Source of the DNA: Enorma phocaeensis
Lineage (GTDB): Bacteria; Actinomycetota; Coriobacteriia; Coriobacteriales; Coriobacteriaceae
Assembly: GCF_016901575.1 (NCBI RefSeq)
Contig: NZ_JACJKQ010000012.1
Coordinates: 1 to 60,773 of the forward strand
DNA length: 60,773 nt
Reading direction: 5' to 3'
Within the stretch, counting starts at the first letter, position 1. Each line of letters opens with the position of its first letter. The notes beneath the pieces are model-generated. The model ran no database searches, was not told where the DNA came from, and worked only from the letters and a program-made list of their open reading frames with translations. Below are positions 8,026-17,241 of the stretch, piece after piece. The position numbers and the translations under genes are program-made.

Positions 8026-9104
8026 CAGTTCTCTCCATCCATACGCGGCCTCATGGCGGTTTCTGCGCGAGACGTCTGCTGCTCGAGCGCTTCGCGCACC
8101 AGCTCGTGCGTCGCGACCCAGCTGGCAAAGCTCGCGTTGGTGGGCGATCCCATGCCCTCCTGCAGCAGCGGCGTCGCCTCGCTGATGGCAAGGATGAGCT
8201 CGTCCTCGCTGCCCGGGGTGACGTTTACGCGGGAATAGACCCCGTCGGGAAACTCGGCTTGGAAGTACAGGGCGTTTGCGGCGCGCGGATAGCTGCGCAG
8301 GATGGTCCTGAGCACGCGGGTCGCGCCGGCGAGGTCGAACTCATGATAGGCGACCGAAAGCTCCGCCATGAGCGACCAGGCGTCCGGCGCCTTCTCGGCA
8401 AGATGGTGCCGGCGGCGCAGCTGCACGGGCGGCAAGAACGAGGTGGCATGCTTGCCGCGGAAGCGCTTGAGGTCGTCACGGGTGCACTCGAGCTTTGCCA
8501 GGGCGAGCAGCGCGGTCAGGCGCACGTCGGCGGGGTCGTCGGCGGCAAGGGCGAGGCTCTCCTCGGCGGTTTGGAGCGCCAGGCGATAGCGTCCGGCGAT
8601 AAGGGCGCGCGCCGCGAGCGCCGCAAGCCAGCGCAGATAGGGCCGGCGCGCGAGGTCGCCCGCATACTCGCGGCTATAGGGGTCGGACGCCTCGTTGCAG
8701 GCGCGTTCGAAATCCTGGCGAACCTCGTCGCGGTGGGCGAGAAGGTATTCCACGTAGGCGGTGTTCGACTCGGCCTCCAGCGCGGCGAGCATGCGTTTGG
8801 CGTCCCAGTTGGCGGGATCGAGCCCGCACGCCTCTTCGAGCTCGTGCTCGGCGCGGGCGGTCTCCTCTTCCGCCTGCGCCTCGTCACCGATCAGCGGCAC
8901 GCGGTAGTCGACGATCTCGGTGGCAAGCGCTACCAGGTGAAACGAGCGGTCGCGGTCGGTGAAGACCAGGCTCGAGGGGTTGCTCTGGAAGGTTTCCATG
9001 GCCTTTTCGATGAAGACCGTGTTGTCGAGGGGATACACGCGCTCTCGGCGCATCGCTTCAAGGACGAGCCGGTGGCAGTCCTCTTGGATGGGGTCGAATG
9101 CCAT
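8025..9104 (-). CDS. Unknown protein with TPR-like helical repeats
   Basis: A 359-aa soluble protein. Alternating helices such as YLRWLAALAARALIAGRYRLAL and DAWSLMAELSVAYHEFDLAGA suggest a tetratricopeptide-type scaffold. It shares layout and spaced residues with the downstream gene (W-L-x-A-L, R-Y, LALAKLE), so the two look like an old tandem duplication. It is first in a two-gene minus-strand unit, with GGAGGAG just ahead of the ATG. Function unknown. Confidence 0.75.
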   Translation of the reverse strand: MAFDPIQEDCHRLVLEAMRRERVYPLDNTVFIEKAMETFQSNPSSLVFTDRDRSFHLVALATEIVDYRVPLIGDEAQAEEETARAEHELEEACGLDPANWDAKRMLAALEAESNTAYVEYLLAHRDEVRQDFERACNEASDPYSREYAGDLARRPYLRWLAALAARALIAGRYRLALQTAEESLALAADDPADVRLTALLALAKLECTRDDLKRFRGKHATSFLPPVQLRRRHHLAEKAPDAWSLMAELSVAYHEFDLAGATRVLRTILRSYPRAANALYFQAEFPDGVYSRVNVTPGSEDELILAISEATPLLQEGMGSPTNASFASWVATHELVREALEQQTSRAETAMRPRMDGEN

Positions 9105-9231
9105 GACTCCTCCTCCCTAGTTTCAAAAGATGACCGGCGCGCGCCAGGCGCCACGGGATGCCGCCTTTGCGAGCGAAATACGTTATCACAACAGTGTACC
9201 CCGCCGAGAGCTGCAGAGTCTCGTTGTAGCC

Positions 9232-9621
9232 CTACATCAACGAGGCGGCGTCTTCCTCGTGTGCCACGATTTCCACGACCATGCCATGGGGAAGGCACAC
9301 GATCTGCTCGCCGACATGAGCGATGGGGTCGTGGTCGACGCACACCTGGTTCGAGCAGTCTGCCTCGGTTACATCCACCTGCCCGCCTTGAATGCGCACC
9401 GTATTGCGTCCTTCGGCGTCGCCCTCGCCTGTGACCACGGTGTACGTCGCGTCGGCATCGAGTGCGTCGACACGCCGAAAGCCGTCTTTGGTTTGGCAGA
9501 CCACCACGGGCTCCTCAGGGTCAGGCATAAGGGCCCTTGAGGCGAACCATCCTGCCGCGCAGACGAGTGCGGCTGCTATCACGATGAGGAGTGCGCGGTC
9601 GCCCGTCCTGAGCCGTGCCAT
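9232..9621 (-). CDS. NusG domain II-containing membrane-anchored protein
   Basis: A 129-aa protein with one N-terminal transmembrane segment (about residues 9-30, ALLIVIAAALVCAAGWFASRAL) and an extracytoplasmic NusG-II-like domain. That domain shows NTVRIQGGQVDVTEADCSNQVCVDHDPI and GEQIVCLPHGMVVEI, with the three conserved Cys of this small family. In Firmicutes and Actinobacteria this family often sits near FMN-binding or Rnf genes; none are visible here. The ATG at 9621 follows AAGGAAG by 4 nt; an upstream ATG at 9651 is less likely. Confidence 0.85.
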   Translation of the reverse strand: MARLRTGDRALLIVIAAALVCAAGWFASRALMPDPEEPVVVCQTKDGFRRVDALDADATYTVVTGEGDAEGRNTVRIQGGQVDVTEADCSNQVCVDHDPIAHVGEQIVCLPHGMVVEIVAHEEDAASLM

Positions 9622-9979
9622 CTGGCTTCCTTTCTTGATATGGATGCCCATCTATCTGTCGCCTGCCCCCCGCATAGCGCCCGTGCGCGAGCCTTGTCCG
9701 TGAGACGGGCGGCGTTTGGTGTCAGCATCTTACCGCATGGGGGAACAAGGCGCCTTTGCTCCCCATGGCGCAACCGTTCGTCCGAATCGCATGTATAGCG
9801 ACGGGCGACGGGCGATAAAATAACGTTGATGTGTGGCGAATTTCATGATCGGCTCGTCACATATCGTGCTTCTGACCCGGTCCATGCGGATCGCGGCGTC
9901 AGGGGCAGCCTTTGGTCCATGCGGGGTTCGTACGGGGCCCCGTGAAAGTGCCCGCAAGGGCTCGTGTTTGGAGGCATAC
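9622..9979. other. Divergent intergenic region
   Basis: This 358-bp gap separates the minus-strand NusG-II gene from the plus-strand alcohol dehydrogenase and must hold promoters for both. I see an AT-richer stretch near 9815-9850 but no convincing -35/-10 pair, and no repeat or RNA gene. Confidence 0.5.
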
Positions 9980-11194
9980 ATGGGACGTTTTACCAATCCT
10001 CGCGATCTGTATTTCGGTGAGGGCGCCCGCCATGAGGTCAAGAACCTCAAGGGCGAGCGCGCCATGATCGTCACCGGCGGCGGCTCCATGCGTCGCGGCG
10101 GCTTCCTGCAGGACGTCGAGGCGGACCTCAAGGAGGCCGGCTTCGAGGTTGAAATCTTCGAGGGCGTCGAGTCCGATCCTTCCGTCGAGACCGTCAAGCG
10201 CGGCGCTGAGGCCATGGAGAAGTTCCAGCCCGACTGGATCATCGGCATCGGCGGCGGCTCGCCCATCGACGCTGCCAAGGCCATGTGGCTGTTCTACGAG
10301 TATCCGAACGAGACCTTCGAGGAGGCCATCGTTCCGTTCAGCTTCCCCGAGCTGCGCACCAAGGCTAAGTTCTGCGCCATCGCTTCCACTTCCGGCACCG
10401 CTACCGAGGTCACCGCGTTCTCCGTCATCACCGACTACGAGAAGGGCATCAAGTACCCGCTGGCCGACTTCAACATCACCCCTGACGTCGCCATCGTCGA
10501 CCCCGAGCTCACCTACACCATGCCGCAGAAGCTGTGCGCTCACACCGGTATGGACGCCCTGACCCACGCCATCGAGGCCTACGTGTCCACCGCGGGCTCC
10601 ATGTTCACCGACGCCAACGCGCTGCACGCCATCCGCGAGATCGTCGAGTGGCTGCCCAAGTCCTACCAGGGCGACCATGAGGCCCGCCAGCACATGCACG
10701 AGGCCCAGTGCATCGCCGGCATCGCCTTCTCCTCCGGCCTGCTCGGCATCGTGCACTCCATGGCCCACAAGACCGGCGCCGCCTTCACCGGCGACCACAT
10801 CATCCACGGGTGCGCCAACGCCATGTACCTCGGCAAGGTCATCCAGTTCAACGCCAAGGACGCCCGCGCCAAGAGCCGCTACGCCTACATCGCCAAGGAG
10901 GTCCTGCACCTCGCCGGCGAGACCGAGGACGAGCTCGTCGCCTCGCTGGTCCAGGAGATCCGCGACCTCAACGACAAGCTGGACATCCCGCAGGGCATCA
11001 AGAACTACGGCAAGGGCGGCGTCAAGGCCGACGAGTCCATCATCGACTACGCCGAGTTCGAGGAGAAGAAGTCCCGCATCGCCGTCGACGCCATCGGCGA
11101 CGCCTGCACCGGCTCCAACCCGCGCCAGCCCACGCCCGAGGAGATGGAGCAGCTGCTCGAGTGCGTCTACAACGACACCCCGGTGACGTTCTAG
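9980..11194 (+). CDS. Iron-containing alcohol dehydrogenase
   Basis: A 404-aa group III dehydrogenase of the FucO/BDH type that interconverts alcohols and aldehydes with NAD(P)H, probably to dispose of reductant in fermentation. The nucleotide site is GIGGGSPIDAAKAM. The metal ligands are the Asp and His of GMDALTHAIEAY and the two His of HSMAHKTGAAF and IIHGCANA. Codon use is strongly skewed to GCC, CTC, AAG and GAC, which suggests very high expression. The ATG at 9980 follows GGAGG by 5 nt, and a terminator follows. The substrate (butanol, ethanol, propanediol) cannot be told. Confidence 0.93.
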   Translation: MGRFTNPRDLYFGEGARHEVKNLKGERAMIVTGGGSMRRGGFLQDVEADLKEAGFEVEIFEGVESDPSVETVKRGAEAMEKFQPDWIIGIGGGSPIDAAKAMWLFYEYPNETFEEAIVPFSFPELRTKAKFCAIASTSGTATEVTAFSVITDYEKGIKYPLADFNITPDVAIVDPELTYTMPQKLCAHTGMDALTHAIEAYVSTAGSMFTDANALHAIREIVEWLPKSYQGDHEARQHMHEAQCIAGIAFSSGLLGIVHSMAHKTGAAFTGDHIIHGCANAMYLGKVIQFNAKDARAKSRYAYIAKEVLHLAGETEDELVASLVQEIRDLNDKLDIPQGIKNYGKGGVKADESIIDYAEFEEKKSRIAVDAIGDACTGSNPRQPTPEEMEQLLECVYNDTPVTF

Positions 11195-11236
11195 TCGCCT
11201 TTCGCGCAATCGCGCGGCCTCATCTTTGAGCGCATC

Positions 11237-11276
11237 GCCCGGTTTCCGCGCCATGTGGCGCGGGGCCGGGCTTTTT
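11237..11276 (+). terminator. Terminator of the alcohol dehydrogenase
   Basis: GCCCGG pairs with CCGGGC, and an inner CCGCGC pairs with GCGCGG, giving a two-part stem followed by TTTTT. Confidence 0.9.
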
Positions 11277-11335
11277 GTATCGGCGCGTGGTGGCCGTCCG
11301 TGCCGCGCGTTCCTTCGTTTGTTGTATTACAAGTT

Positions 11336-11353
11336 CATGAATGTGCATGCATA
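11336..11353 (+). promoter_or_regulatory. Candidate arginine-repressor box
   Basis: CATGAATGTGCATGCATA resembles the ArgR/AhrC operator pattern (CATGAAT, four variable bases, AT-K-CA). It lies 154-171 bp before argC, and a second ATGAA half occurs at 11393. The position and the pathway fit arginine-dependent repression, but the match is by eye only. Confidence 0.45.
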
Positions 11354-11506
11354 TGAGTAGATACGTGCTATTCTCTCGACCTGTTACATATTATGAACGC
11401 ATGCATGCAGTTTGCTGCATGGCTGGTTTGGTCTACGAGTGACGAGGCGCCGGAGGGGAGTCCCTGGCTCATCGATGGCGCCTGGCAGGAGAGGGGAGAG
11501 GTCGAG

Positions 11507-12577
11507 ATGGCCATCAAGGTGGGAGTTGTCGGGGCTGCGGGCTATGCGGGAGCAGAGCTCGTGCGTCTCATCATGGCGCATCCGGATTTCGAGCTCGCGG
11601 TCATCACCTCGAATGCCGACGCCGGCCAGTCGCTCGCTTCGGTCTATCCCTCCTTTGCAGGCGTGTCCGACCTTGTGTTCTCCACCCATGACGACCCGGC
11701 GCTCGTCGATCTTGATGCCGTGTTTTTGGCGGTGCCTCATACCGCGGCGCTCGCCGCGGCGCCAGGCCTGTTGGCTGCCGGCGTCACCGTGATCGACCTT
11801 TCGGCCGATTACCGCCTCGCGGATCCTGCGGTCTACAAGACGTGGTATGGCGTGGAGCACACCTCGCCCGAGCTCCTTGCAACGCGTGCCTTCGGTCTGC
11901 CCGAGCTCTTTGGCGACAACCTCGCACAGGTGGCCGCGCGACATGCAGCGGGCGAAGCGGTGCTCGTCGCATGCGCCGGCTGCTATCCGACGGCGACTTC
12001 GCTCGCTGCCGCCCCCGCCGTGCGCATGGGATGGGTCGCGGACGCCGGAGCCGTGGTGGTCGACGCCATCTCGGGCGTCACGGGGGCAGGAAAGTCCTGC
12101 AACGCCCGCACCCATTTCTGCCACGCCGACGAAAGCGTCGAGGCATACAACGTCTGCCGGCATCGGCATACCCCCGAAATCGAGCAGATCCTAGGCCTTC
12201 CGGGACGCGTGGTGTTCACTCCGCACCTGGCCCCCCTCAAGCGCGGCCTGCATTCCACCGTGACGCTTCCTCTCACGCCAGAAGCCGCGGCCTCGCTTAC
12301 CGCGGAGGCGGCTGTCGAGGCGTACCGCGACTTCTATGCGGGGCGCGATTTCGTGCGCGTGCTCGATGCAGGCTCAACGCCCCAGACGGCCTCGGTGGCG
12401 GGTTCCAACGCCTGCCAGATCGGTCTCGCGGTCAACTCCCAGGTGGGCGTGCTGGTGGCTATGGGTGCGATCGACAACCTGTGCAAGGGTGCGGCCGGGC
12501 AGGCGGTCCAGTGCGCCAACGTCGTGTTCGGCATGGACGAGCGACGAGGCCTGCCGGGCGTCGCGCTCCCCGTGTAA
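11507..12577 (+). CDS. argC: N-acetyl-gamma-glutamyl-phosphate reductase
   Basis: A 356-aa enzyme that reduces N-acetylglutamyl phosphate to the semialdehyde with NADPH. The Rossmann motif is VGVVGAAGYAGAELVR. The catalytic Cys159 lies in ACAGCYPTAT, and HLAPLKRGLHSTVTLPL is the conserved substrate loop. The ATG at 11507 follows AGGGGAGAGG. It is first in argC-argJ-argB-argD, the acetyl-cycle part of arginine synthesis. No argF, argG or argH is in the window. Confidence 0.97.
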   Translation: MAIKVGVVGAAGYAGAELVRLIMAHPDFELAVITSNADAGQSLASVYPSFAGVSDLVFSTHDDPALVDLDAVFLAVPHTAALAAAPGLLAAGVTVIDLSADYRLADPAVYKTWYGVEHTSPELLATRAFGLPELFGDNLAQVAARHAAGEAVLVACAGCYPTATSLAAAPAVRMGWVADAGAVVVDAISGVTGAGKSCNARTHFCHADESVEAYNVCRHRHTPEIEQILGLPGRVVFTPHLAPLKRGLHSTVTLPLTPEAAASLTAEAAVEAYRDFYAGRDFVRVLDAGSTPQTASVAGSNACQIGLAVNSQVGVLVAMGAIDNLCKGAAGQAVQCANVVFGMDERRGLPGVALPV

Positions 12578-12673
12578 CGTGGTGGGGGTGCCATTGTAGC
12601 GGCGGGCGATGCCCGGTACACTGAACCCACAAGCATGTTACGGGCGCTATGCCCAAACCATAGGGGGAGCACC

Positions 12674-13942
12674 ATGATTGACATCAACCGATTTGACGCA
12701 ACGGTCCGTGCGGTGCCGGACGGTGGCGTGACGAGCGCCAAGGGTTTCCAGGCCGCAGGCGTCCATGCGGGCTTCCGCAAGAATCCCGATCGCCTGGATC
12801 TGGCCATGCTCGTCGCCGACGAGCCGTGCGCGGGCGCGGGCGTGTTCACCACGAATCGCTTCTGCGCCGCCCCCGTGACCGTGAGCCGTGAGAACTTGGG
12901 ACCCGAGGGCTGCGGGCTTGTTCGCGGCGTGGTGATCAATTCGGGCAATGCGAACGCCGCCACGGGCGAGATGGGCATATCGGTCGCACGCGAAACCTGC
13001 GAGGTCGCCTCGCAGGTGCTGGCATGCGAGCCCAACCAGGTGCTTGTCGCCTCGACGGGCGTCATCGGCGTGCCGCTCGCCATCGACCTGTTTGAGACGG
13101 GCATTCCCGAGGTGTGCGATGTCTTGTCGCGCGCCGGCGGAGCAGATGCTGCGCGCGCCATCATGACCACCGACACCCATCCCAAGGAATATGCCGTCTC
13201 CTATGAGACGGAGACGCTGGAATACGTGGGCAGCACCTTTACGGTCGGCGGCATGTGCAAGGGTTCCGGTATGATCATGCCCAATATGGCGACCATGATC
13301 TGCTGCATCACCACCGATGCGCCGGTGGCGCCGCAAACTCTGCACCGCCTGCTTGTCGGTGCGGTGTCGCAGACCTTCAACAAGGTGACGGTCGATTCCG
13401 ACACCTCGACCAACGATACGTGCATCATGCTCGCCTCAGGTGCCGCCGCGCCCGGCGTGCGTCCCATTGAGGAGAACACCGACGCCTACGACGAGCTCGA
13501 GCGCGCGGTGCGCATCGTGTGCGAGACGCTTGCGCGCGCCATCGCTTCCGACGGCGAGGGCGCATCGCGTCTCGTGACCGTCAACGTGACCGGCGCTCCC
13601 ACCGACGAGGACGCCGACACGGCTGCACGCGCAGTGGCAAACTCCCCGCTTGTCAAGACCGCCATCGCCGGGCGTGACTGCAACTGGGGCCGCATCGCGA
13701 TGGCGCTCGGCAAGTGCGGCGTCACATTTGACCAGCGCGACGTGTCGATTGACATCATGGATATTCCGGTGTGTCGCGACGGCCTCACGGTTCCCTTCGA
13801 CGAGGACGAGGCGCTGCGCCGCTTCGAGGCGCCGGAGATCATCATCACCGCCGATCTGGGTGCGGGAGACGGGTCAGCGACCGTATGGACCTGCGACCTC
13901 ACCCATGAATACGTACATATCAACGGGGACTATCGGTCCTAG
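12674..13942 (+). CDS. argJ: Bifunctional glutamate N-acetyltransferase/ornithine acetyltransferase
   Basis: A 422-aa ArgJ that moves the acetyl group from N-acetylornithine to glutamate, closing the acetyl cycle. The protein self-cleaves before the nucleophile Thr207 in MIMPNMATMI, and KGSGM precedes it as in the family. NSGNANA and RDCNWGRIAMALG are also conserved. The ATG at 12674 has AGGGGGAG 5 nt upstream. The 96-bp gap after argC has no terminator, so one transcript is likely. Confidence 0.97.
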   Translation: MIDINRFDATVRAVPDGGVTSAKGFQAAGVHAGFRKNPDRLDLAMLVADEPCAGAGVFTTNRFCAAPVTVSRENLGPEGCGLVRGVVINSGNANAATGEMGISVARETCEVASQVLACEPNQVLVASTGVIGVPLAIDLFETGIPEVCDVLSRAGGADAARAIMTTDTHPKEYAVSYETETLEYVGSTFTVGGMCKGSGMIMPNMATMICCITTDAPVAPQTLHRLLVGAVSQTFNKVTVDSDTSTNDTCIMLASGAAAPGVRPIEENTDAYDELERAVRIVCETLARAIASDGEGASRLVTVNVTGAPTDEDADTAARAVANSPLVKTAIAGRDCNWGRIAMALGKCGVTFDQRDVSIDIMDIPVCRDGLTVPFDEDEALRRFEAPEIIITADLGAGDGSATVWTCDLTHEYVHINGDYRS

Positions 13943-14046
13943 CCACGCCTGCCGGGCCACGTGGGGCGAGCGCCTGCCCGCCCTGCCGCCTGGCTGCGCG
14001 TGGCGCCGGCGTCCCCTGACCCGCTGAAGGAGCGGAGGCAGGACCT

Positions 14047-15030
14047 ATGAAATACGCACGCGACTCACGTCCATCGCTTTCGAACGAACAGACAGCAAAG
14101 CTGCTCTTCGAGGCGCTTCCCTGGATCAAGAACCTAACCGGCAAGACGGTCGTCATCAAATACGGCGGCTCGGCCATGGTGGACGAGAGGCTCAGGGCGG
14201 ATGTCATGGGGGACATCTTGCTGCTCAAGATCATCGGCGTGAAGCTCGTGCTCGTGCATGGCGGCGGCGCGGCCATCAACGAGGCACTGTCGCACTATGA
14301 CCTGCCGGTCATGTTCAAGGATGGCCAGCGCGTGACCACTCCAGAGATCATGGACATCGCTCGCGAGGTGCTGGGCGGCAAGGTGAACCAGGAGCTTGTC
14401 GCGTCGCTCAACCAGCACGGCAACGTCGCCGTGGGCGTCTCGGGCGGCGATGCGGGCACCATCATGGCCGAGCAGCTCGATCCGGGGTTGGGCCGCGTGG
14501 GCAAGATTACGCGCATCAATGCCGACTACCTCGAAAGCCTCATGGAAAACGAGTACATCCCGGTGGTGGCGACCGTTGCTCAGGGAGAAGACGGGGGCTT
14601 CTACAACATCAACGCCGACGTCGCCGCCGGGCATATCGCTGCGGCGGTGCACGCGCACAAGGTGATGTTCCTAACCGACGTCGACGGTCTCTACGAAGAT
14701 TTCTCCGACAAAGACTCGCTCATCTCAAACCTCACGCTCGAGGAGACCGAAGAGATGCTTGCGGGCGGCGACGTTGCCAAGGGCATGATCCCCAAGCTGC
14801 AATCGTGCATCACTGCCCTGCGCGGAGGGGTGTATCGCGCGCACATCATCAACGGGACGACGCCGCACTCGCTGCTGCTGGAGCTTTTGACCAATGCCGG
14901 CGTGGGCACGGTGATCCATTCGACCACCGAGGCCTACGAGCACGATTGGAGCCCCCATCCGCTGGGCACGTTTGCGTCCCGCCTGTCCGAGAACATCGAC
15001 GGCGCGTCGGAAGACGTCGAGCCGCTGTAG
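14047..15030 (+). CDS. argB: Acetylglutamate kinase
   Basis: A 327-aa amino-acid kinase that phosphorylates N-acetylglutamate. The ATP and substrate sites show VVIKYGGSAM, LVLVHGGGAAIN and FLTDVDGLYED. The N-terminal helix (LSNEQTAKLLFEALPWIKNLTGKT) is the type associated with hexameric, arginine-inhibited enzymes, so feedback control by arginine is plausible. GGAGG lies 9 nt before the ATG. A tail of about 30 residues after the fold is longer than usual. Confidence 0.97.
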   Translation: MKYARDSRPSLSNEQTAKLLFEALPWIKNLTGKTVVIKYGGSAMVDERLRADVMGDILLLKIIGVKLVLVHGGGAAINEALSHYDLPVMFKDGQRVTTPEIMDIAREVLGGKVNQELVASLNQHGNVAVGVSGGDAGTIMAEQLDPGLGRVGKITRINADYLESLMENEYIPVVATVAQGEDGGFYNINADVAAGHIAAAVHAHKVMFLTDVDGLYEDFSDKDSLISNLTLEETEEMLAGGDVAKGMIPKLQSCITALRGGVYRAHIINGTTPHSLLLELLTNAGVGTVIHSTTEAYEHDWSPHPLGTFASRLSENIDGASEDVEPL

Positions 15031-15225
15031 CGTCGGCGCCGTCTCCTCTGGGCGACCGTGCCGTCGGGCGTGGAGTCTTTCGTCGGGCGTCTTCCGGCTG
15101 GGGGCGCGCCACGTTGTTGCATCTGCGTCTATCGATAGCTTTTTCGGCATGCCCGCAGTCGCATCCATCGGTCCTGTCGTTTCTGTTTTCGTATCCATAG
15201 CTTCATATAAGGAAGGCTGGTTCCC

Positions 15226-16506
15226 ATGTCTTTATCTCAGCAAAAGGCTCTCGAAGATACCTATCTCATGCATACCTATGGCCGCTCGCCCGTTGAGTTC
15301 GTGGGGGGAGAGGGCATGGAGCTCATCGGTGACGACGGCAGGACGTATCGCGACTTCTTGGCGGGCATCGGCGTGTGCTGCTTGGGACACGGCGGCCTTG
15401 TCGCCAAGGTGGTCCAGGAGCAGGCGGCAAAGCTCATGCACGTCTCGAACTATTTCTATATCGAGCATCGTGGCCAGGTTGCCGCCCTGCTCTCGAAGCT
15501 TGCCAACGACGACCTCGACGGCGCCCGGGCGGTTGCTGGCGCCATCGTGGCCGGGGATGCCGAGGCCGTCGCGCATGCGGCTGAGCCTGCGGAGGGCGAG
15601 CAGGTCTGGAAGACCTTCTTCTCCAACTCGGGCGCCGAGGCAAACGAGGGGTCTATGAAGCTGGCGCGTCTGTATGCGCACCGTGCGGGCAACGGCGGGA
15701 ACACCATCGTCTGCCTGAGGGGCGGATTCCACGGGCGCACGCTCGAGACCATCGCGGCGACCATGCAGGATCGTCTGCAGGACAGCTTCAAGCCGCTCCC
15801 GGGGGGCTTTGTGGCCTGCACCCCCAACGACGTCGATGAGCTTGGGCGCATATTCGACGAGCTCGGAAGCGAAATCTGTGCGGTCATGCTCGAGCCAATC
15901 CAGGGCGAGAGCGGCGTCCATCCGCTGACGCGTGAGTTCGTCCAGACCGCGTACGACTTGGTGCACGGAGTGGGCGGCGTGCTCATCTCCGACGAGGTGC
16001 AAGCGGGACTGTTCCGTACGGGAAAGCCCTTCGCCGTGCAGCTCTTCGATGTCCATGCCGACATCATGAGCCTGGCGAAAGGCATCGCGGGCGGTGTCCC
16101 GGCGGGCGCTTTCGTGGCGAAGCAGGAGATTGCCGACGTGTTCCGCCCCGGCGACCACGGATCGACGTTTGGCGGCAGCTGCCTTGCCGTCGCGGCGGCC
16201 GAGACGGTGCTCTCGCGCCTCGTCGAGGGCGACTACGCAGCTCATGCCGCGAAGATCGGCGCCTACATGGCCGAGCGGCTTGCCGAGGTGCCGCACGTTG
16301 TCGACGTGCGCGGTGCCGGACTCATGGTGGGGTGCGACCTGGACGAAGCGGCAGGCGACGCCCATGACGTGGTGGCGCGGGCCCTCGAGGCGGGCTTCGT
16401 GATCAACGCGACGGGCGACCACACGCTGCGCTTCTTGCCGCCGCTCATCTGTGAGCGCACCGATGTCGACGACCTGGTCGCCTGCCTCGCCGAGGTGCTG
16501 GGGTAG
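15226..16506 (+). CDS. argD: Acetylornithine aminotransferase
   Basis: A 426-aa PLP enzyme converting N-acetylglutamate semialdehyde to N-acetylornithine. FFSNSGAEANEGSMKLAR, GGFHGRTLETIAAT, LISDEVQAG and the PLP lysine in MSLAKGIAGGVPAGAF are clear. An extra stretch of about 30 residues (DDLDGARAVAGAIVAGDAEAV...) lies between the early helix VAALLSKLAN and the VWKTFFSNSGAE strand and makes the protein longer than the typical 390-400 aa. AAGGAAGG precedes the ATG. It is last in the arg operon here. Confidence 0.95.
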   Translation: MSLSQQKALEDTYLMHTYGRSPVEFVGGEGMELIGDDGRTYRDFLAGIGVCCLGHGGLVAKVVQEQAAKLMHVSNYFYIEHRGQVAALLSKLANDDLDGARAVAGAIVAGDAEAVAHAAEPAEGEQVWKTFFSNSGAEANEGSMKLARLYAHRAGNGGNTIVCLRGGFHGRTLETIAATMQDRLQDSFKPLPGGFVACTPNDVDELGRIFDELGSEICAVMLEPIQGESGVHPLTREFVQTAYDLVHGVGGVLISDEVQAGLFRTGKPFAVQLFDVHADIMSLAKGIAGGVPAGAFVAKQEIADVFRPGDHGSTFGGSCLAVAAAETVLSRLVEGDYAAHAAKIGAYMAERLAEVPHVVDVRGAGLMVGCDLDEAAGDAHDVVARALEAGFVINATGDHTLRFLPPLICERTDVDDLVACLAEVLG

Positions 16507-16665
16507 GGGGCGCGTCTCCGACAAGGCGGACGATCACGCGCTCGGTTCGCGTCGAAGCGGGCGGGCGTCGTCCAGAATCCAGGGCGCCGCCCCATCCCCG
16601 CCGGCGTCGCGCGCCCTTTCGTCTCGAAGCCGCGCTGCGACACATCTTCATCTCGAAGCTACACA

Positions 16666-16765
16666 ATTACCGAGCAACGGCGTTCGCATTTTTCGCCGTT
16701 GCTCGGTAATTTGCACAAAAATGCCCCGATTTTGTAAAAAGACCGAGCTTTGGCGAAATCGTGCA
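16666..16765. repeat. Dispersed intergenic palindromic element, copy 2 (inverted)
   Basis: A perfect 17-bp hairpin, ATTACCGAGCAACGGCG against CGCCGTTGCTCGGTAAT with an 11-nt loop (16666-16710), is followed by GCCCCGATTTTGTAAAAAGACCGAGCTTTGGCGAAA in pieces. This is the reverse complement of the 5294-5390 element with point differences. Positions 16507-16665 before it hold nothing recognisable. Confidence 0.85.
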
Positions 16766-16767
16766 GA

Positions 16768-16899
16768 AGAAACGTGACGACAAGGCGGCAACGAGGCAGA
16801 TGTGACGGCTGGGCGACGAGGTGGCGAGGCAGATGTAACGGCTGGGCGACGAGGCAGCGAGGCCGATGCGGCGGCACGACGATGGGGCAACGAGGCGAC
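16768..16899. repeat. 33-bp tandem repeat, four units
   Basis: Units at about 16768-16800, 16801-16833, 16834-16866 and 16867-16899 share the core ACGGCTGGGCGACGAGG and GCGAGGC. The middle two are nearly identical and the outer two have decayed. The period is a multiple of three, but the open frames across it run antisense into tRNA-Val, so coding is doubtful. Confidence 0.75.
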
Positions 16900-17001
16900 C
16901 ATGGCGACGAGGCGCGCTCGATGTCGGCGGCGGCGCGGCGCCCGTTGTGGTGCGCGTAGAGATGGAGGACCCGGCTCGCGGAACAGAAGTCTCGAGATGA
17001 C

Positions 17002-17030
17002 AAAAAGCCTCCCCGCCAACGGGGGGAGGC
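17002..17030 (-). terminator. Terminator of tRNA-Val
   Basis: On the minus strand GCCTCCCC pairs with GGGGAGGC and is followed by TTTTT, 13 nt after the CCA end of the tRNA. Confidence 0.88.
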
Positions 17031-17042
17031 CTTCGGTGTCGG

Positions 17043-17118
17043 TGGTGGGCGATGAGGGATTCGAACCCCCAGCCTTGTGCGTGTAAAGCACCTGCGCTAA
17101 CCGTTGCGCCAATCGCCC
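17043..17118 (-). tRNA. tRNA-Val (anticodon TAC)
   Basis: The acceptor GGGCGAT pairs with ATCGCCC. The D arm is GCGC/GCGC and the T arm GGGGG/CCCTC around TTCGAAT. The anticodon loop TTTACAC reads TAC. CCA is encoded at 17045-17043. The outermost anticodon-stem pair is G-A, so that stem has four good pairs. Confidence 0.93.
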
Positions 17119-17128
17119 GTGACAGAAC

Positions 17129-17156
17129 AGTATAGCGGAAAACATGATGTTGGGAA
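17129..17156 (-). promoter_or_regulatory. Candidate promoter of tRNA-Val
   Basis: On the minus strand TTCCCA and TATACT are separated by 16 bp. The -10 box ends 10 nt before the tRNA. TATACT boxes also precede tRNA-Glu, luxS, veg and tatA in this window. Confidence 0.55.
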
Positions 17157-17241
17157 GACGGGCCGTCGTCTGCATGGTTTTTCTGGGCTTCGCCGTATAC
17201 TCGGAGCATGATGCGTGCGCGCGGCACGCTCAAAGGGAGGT

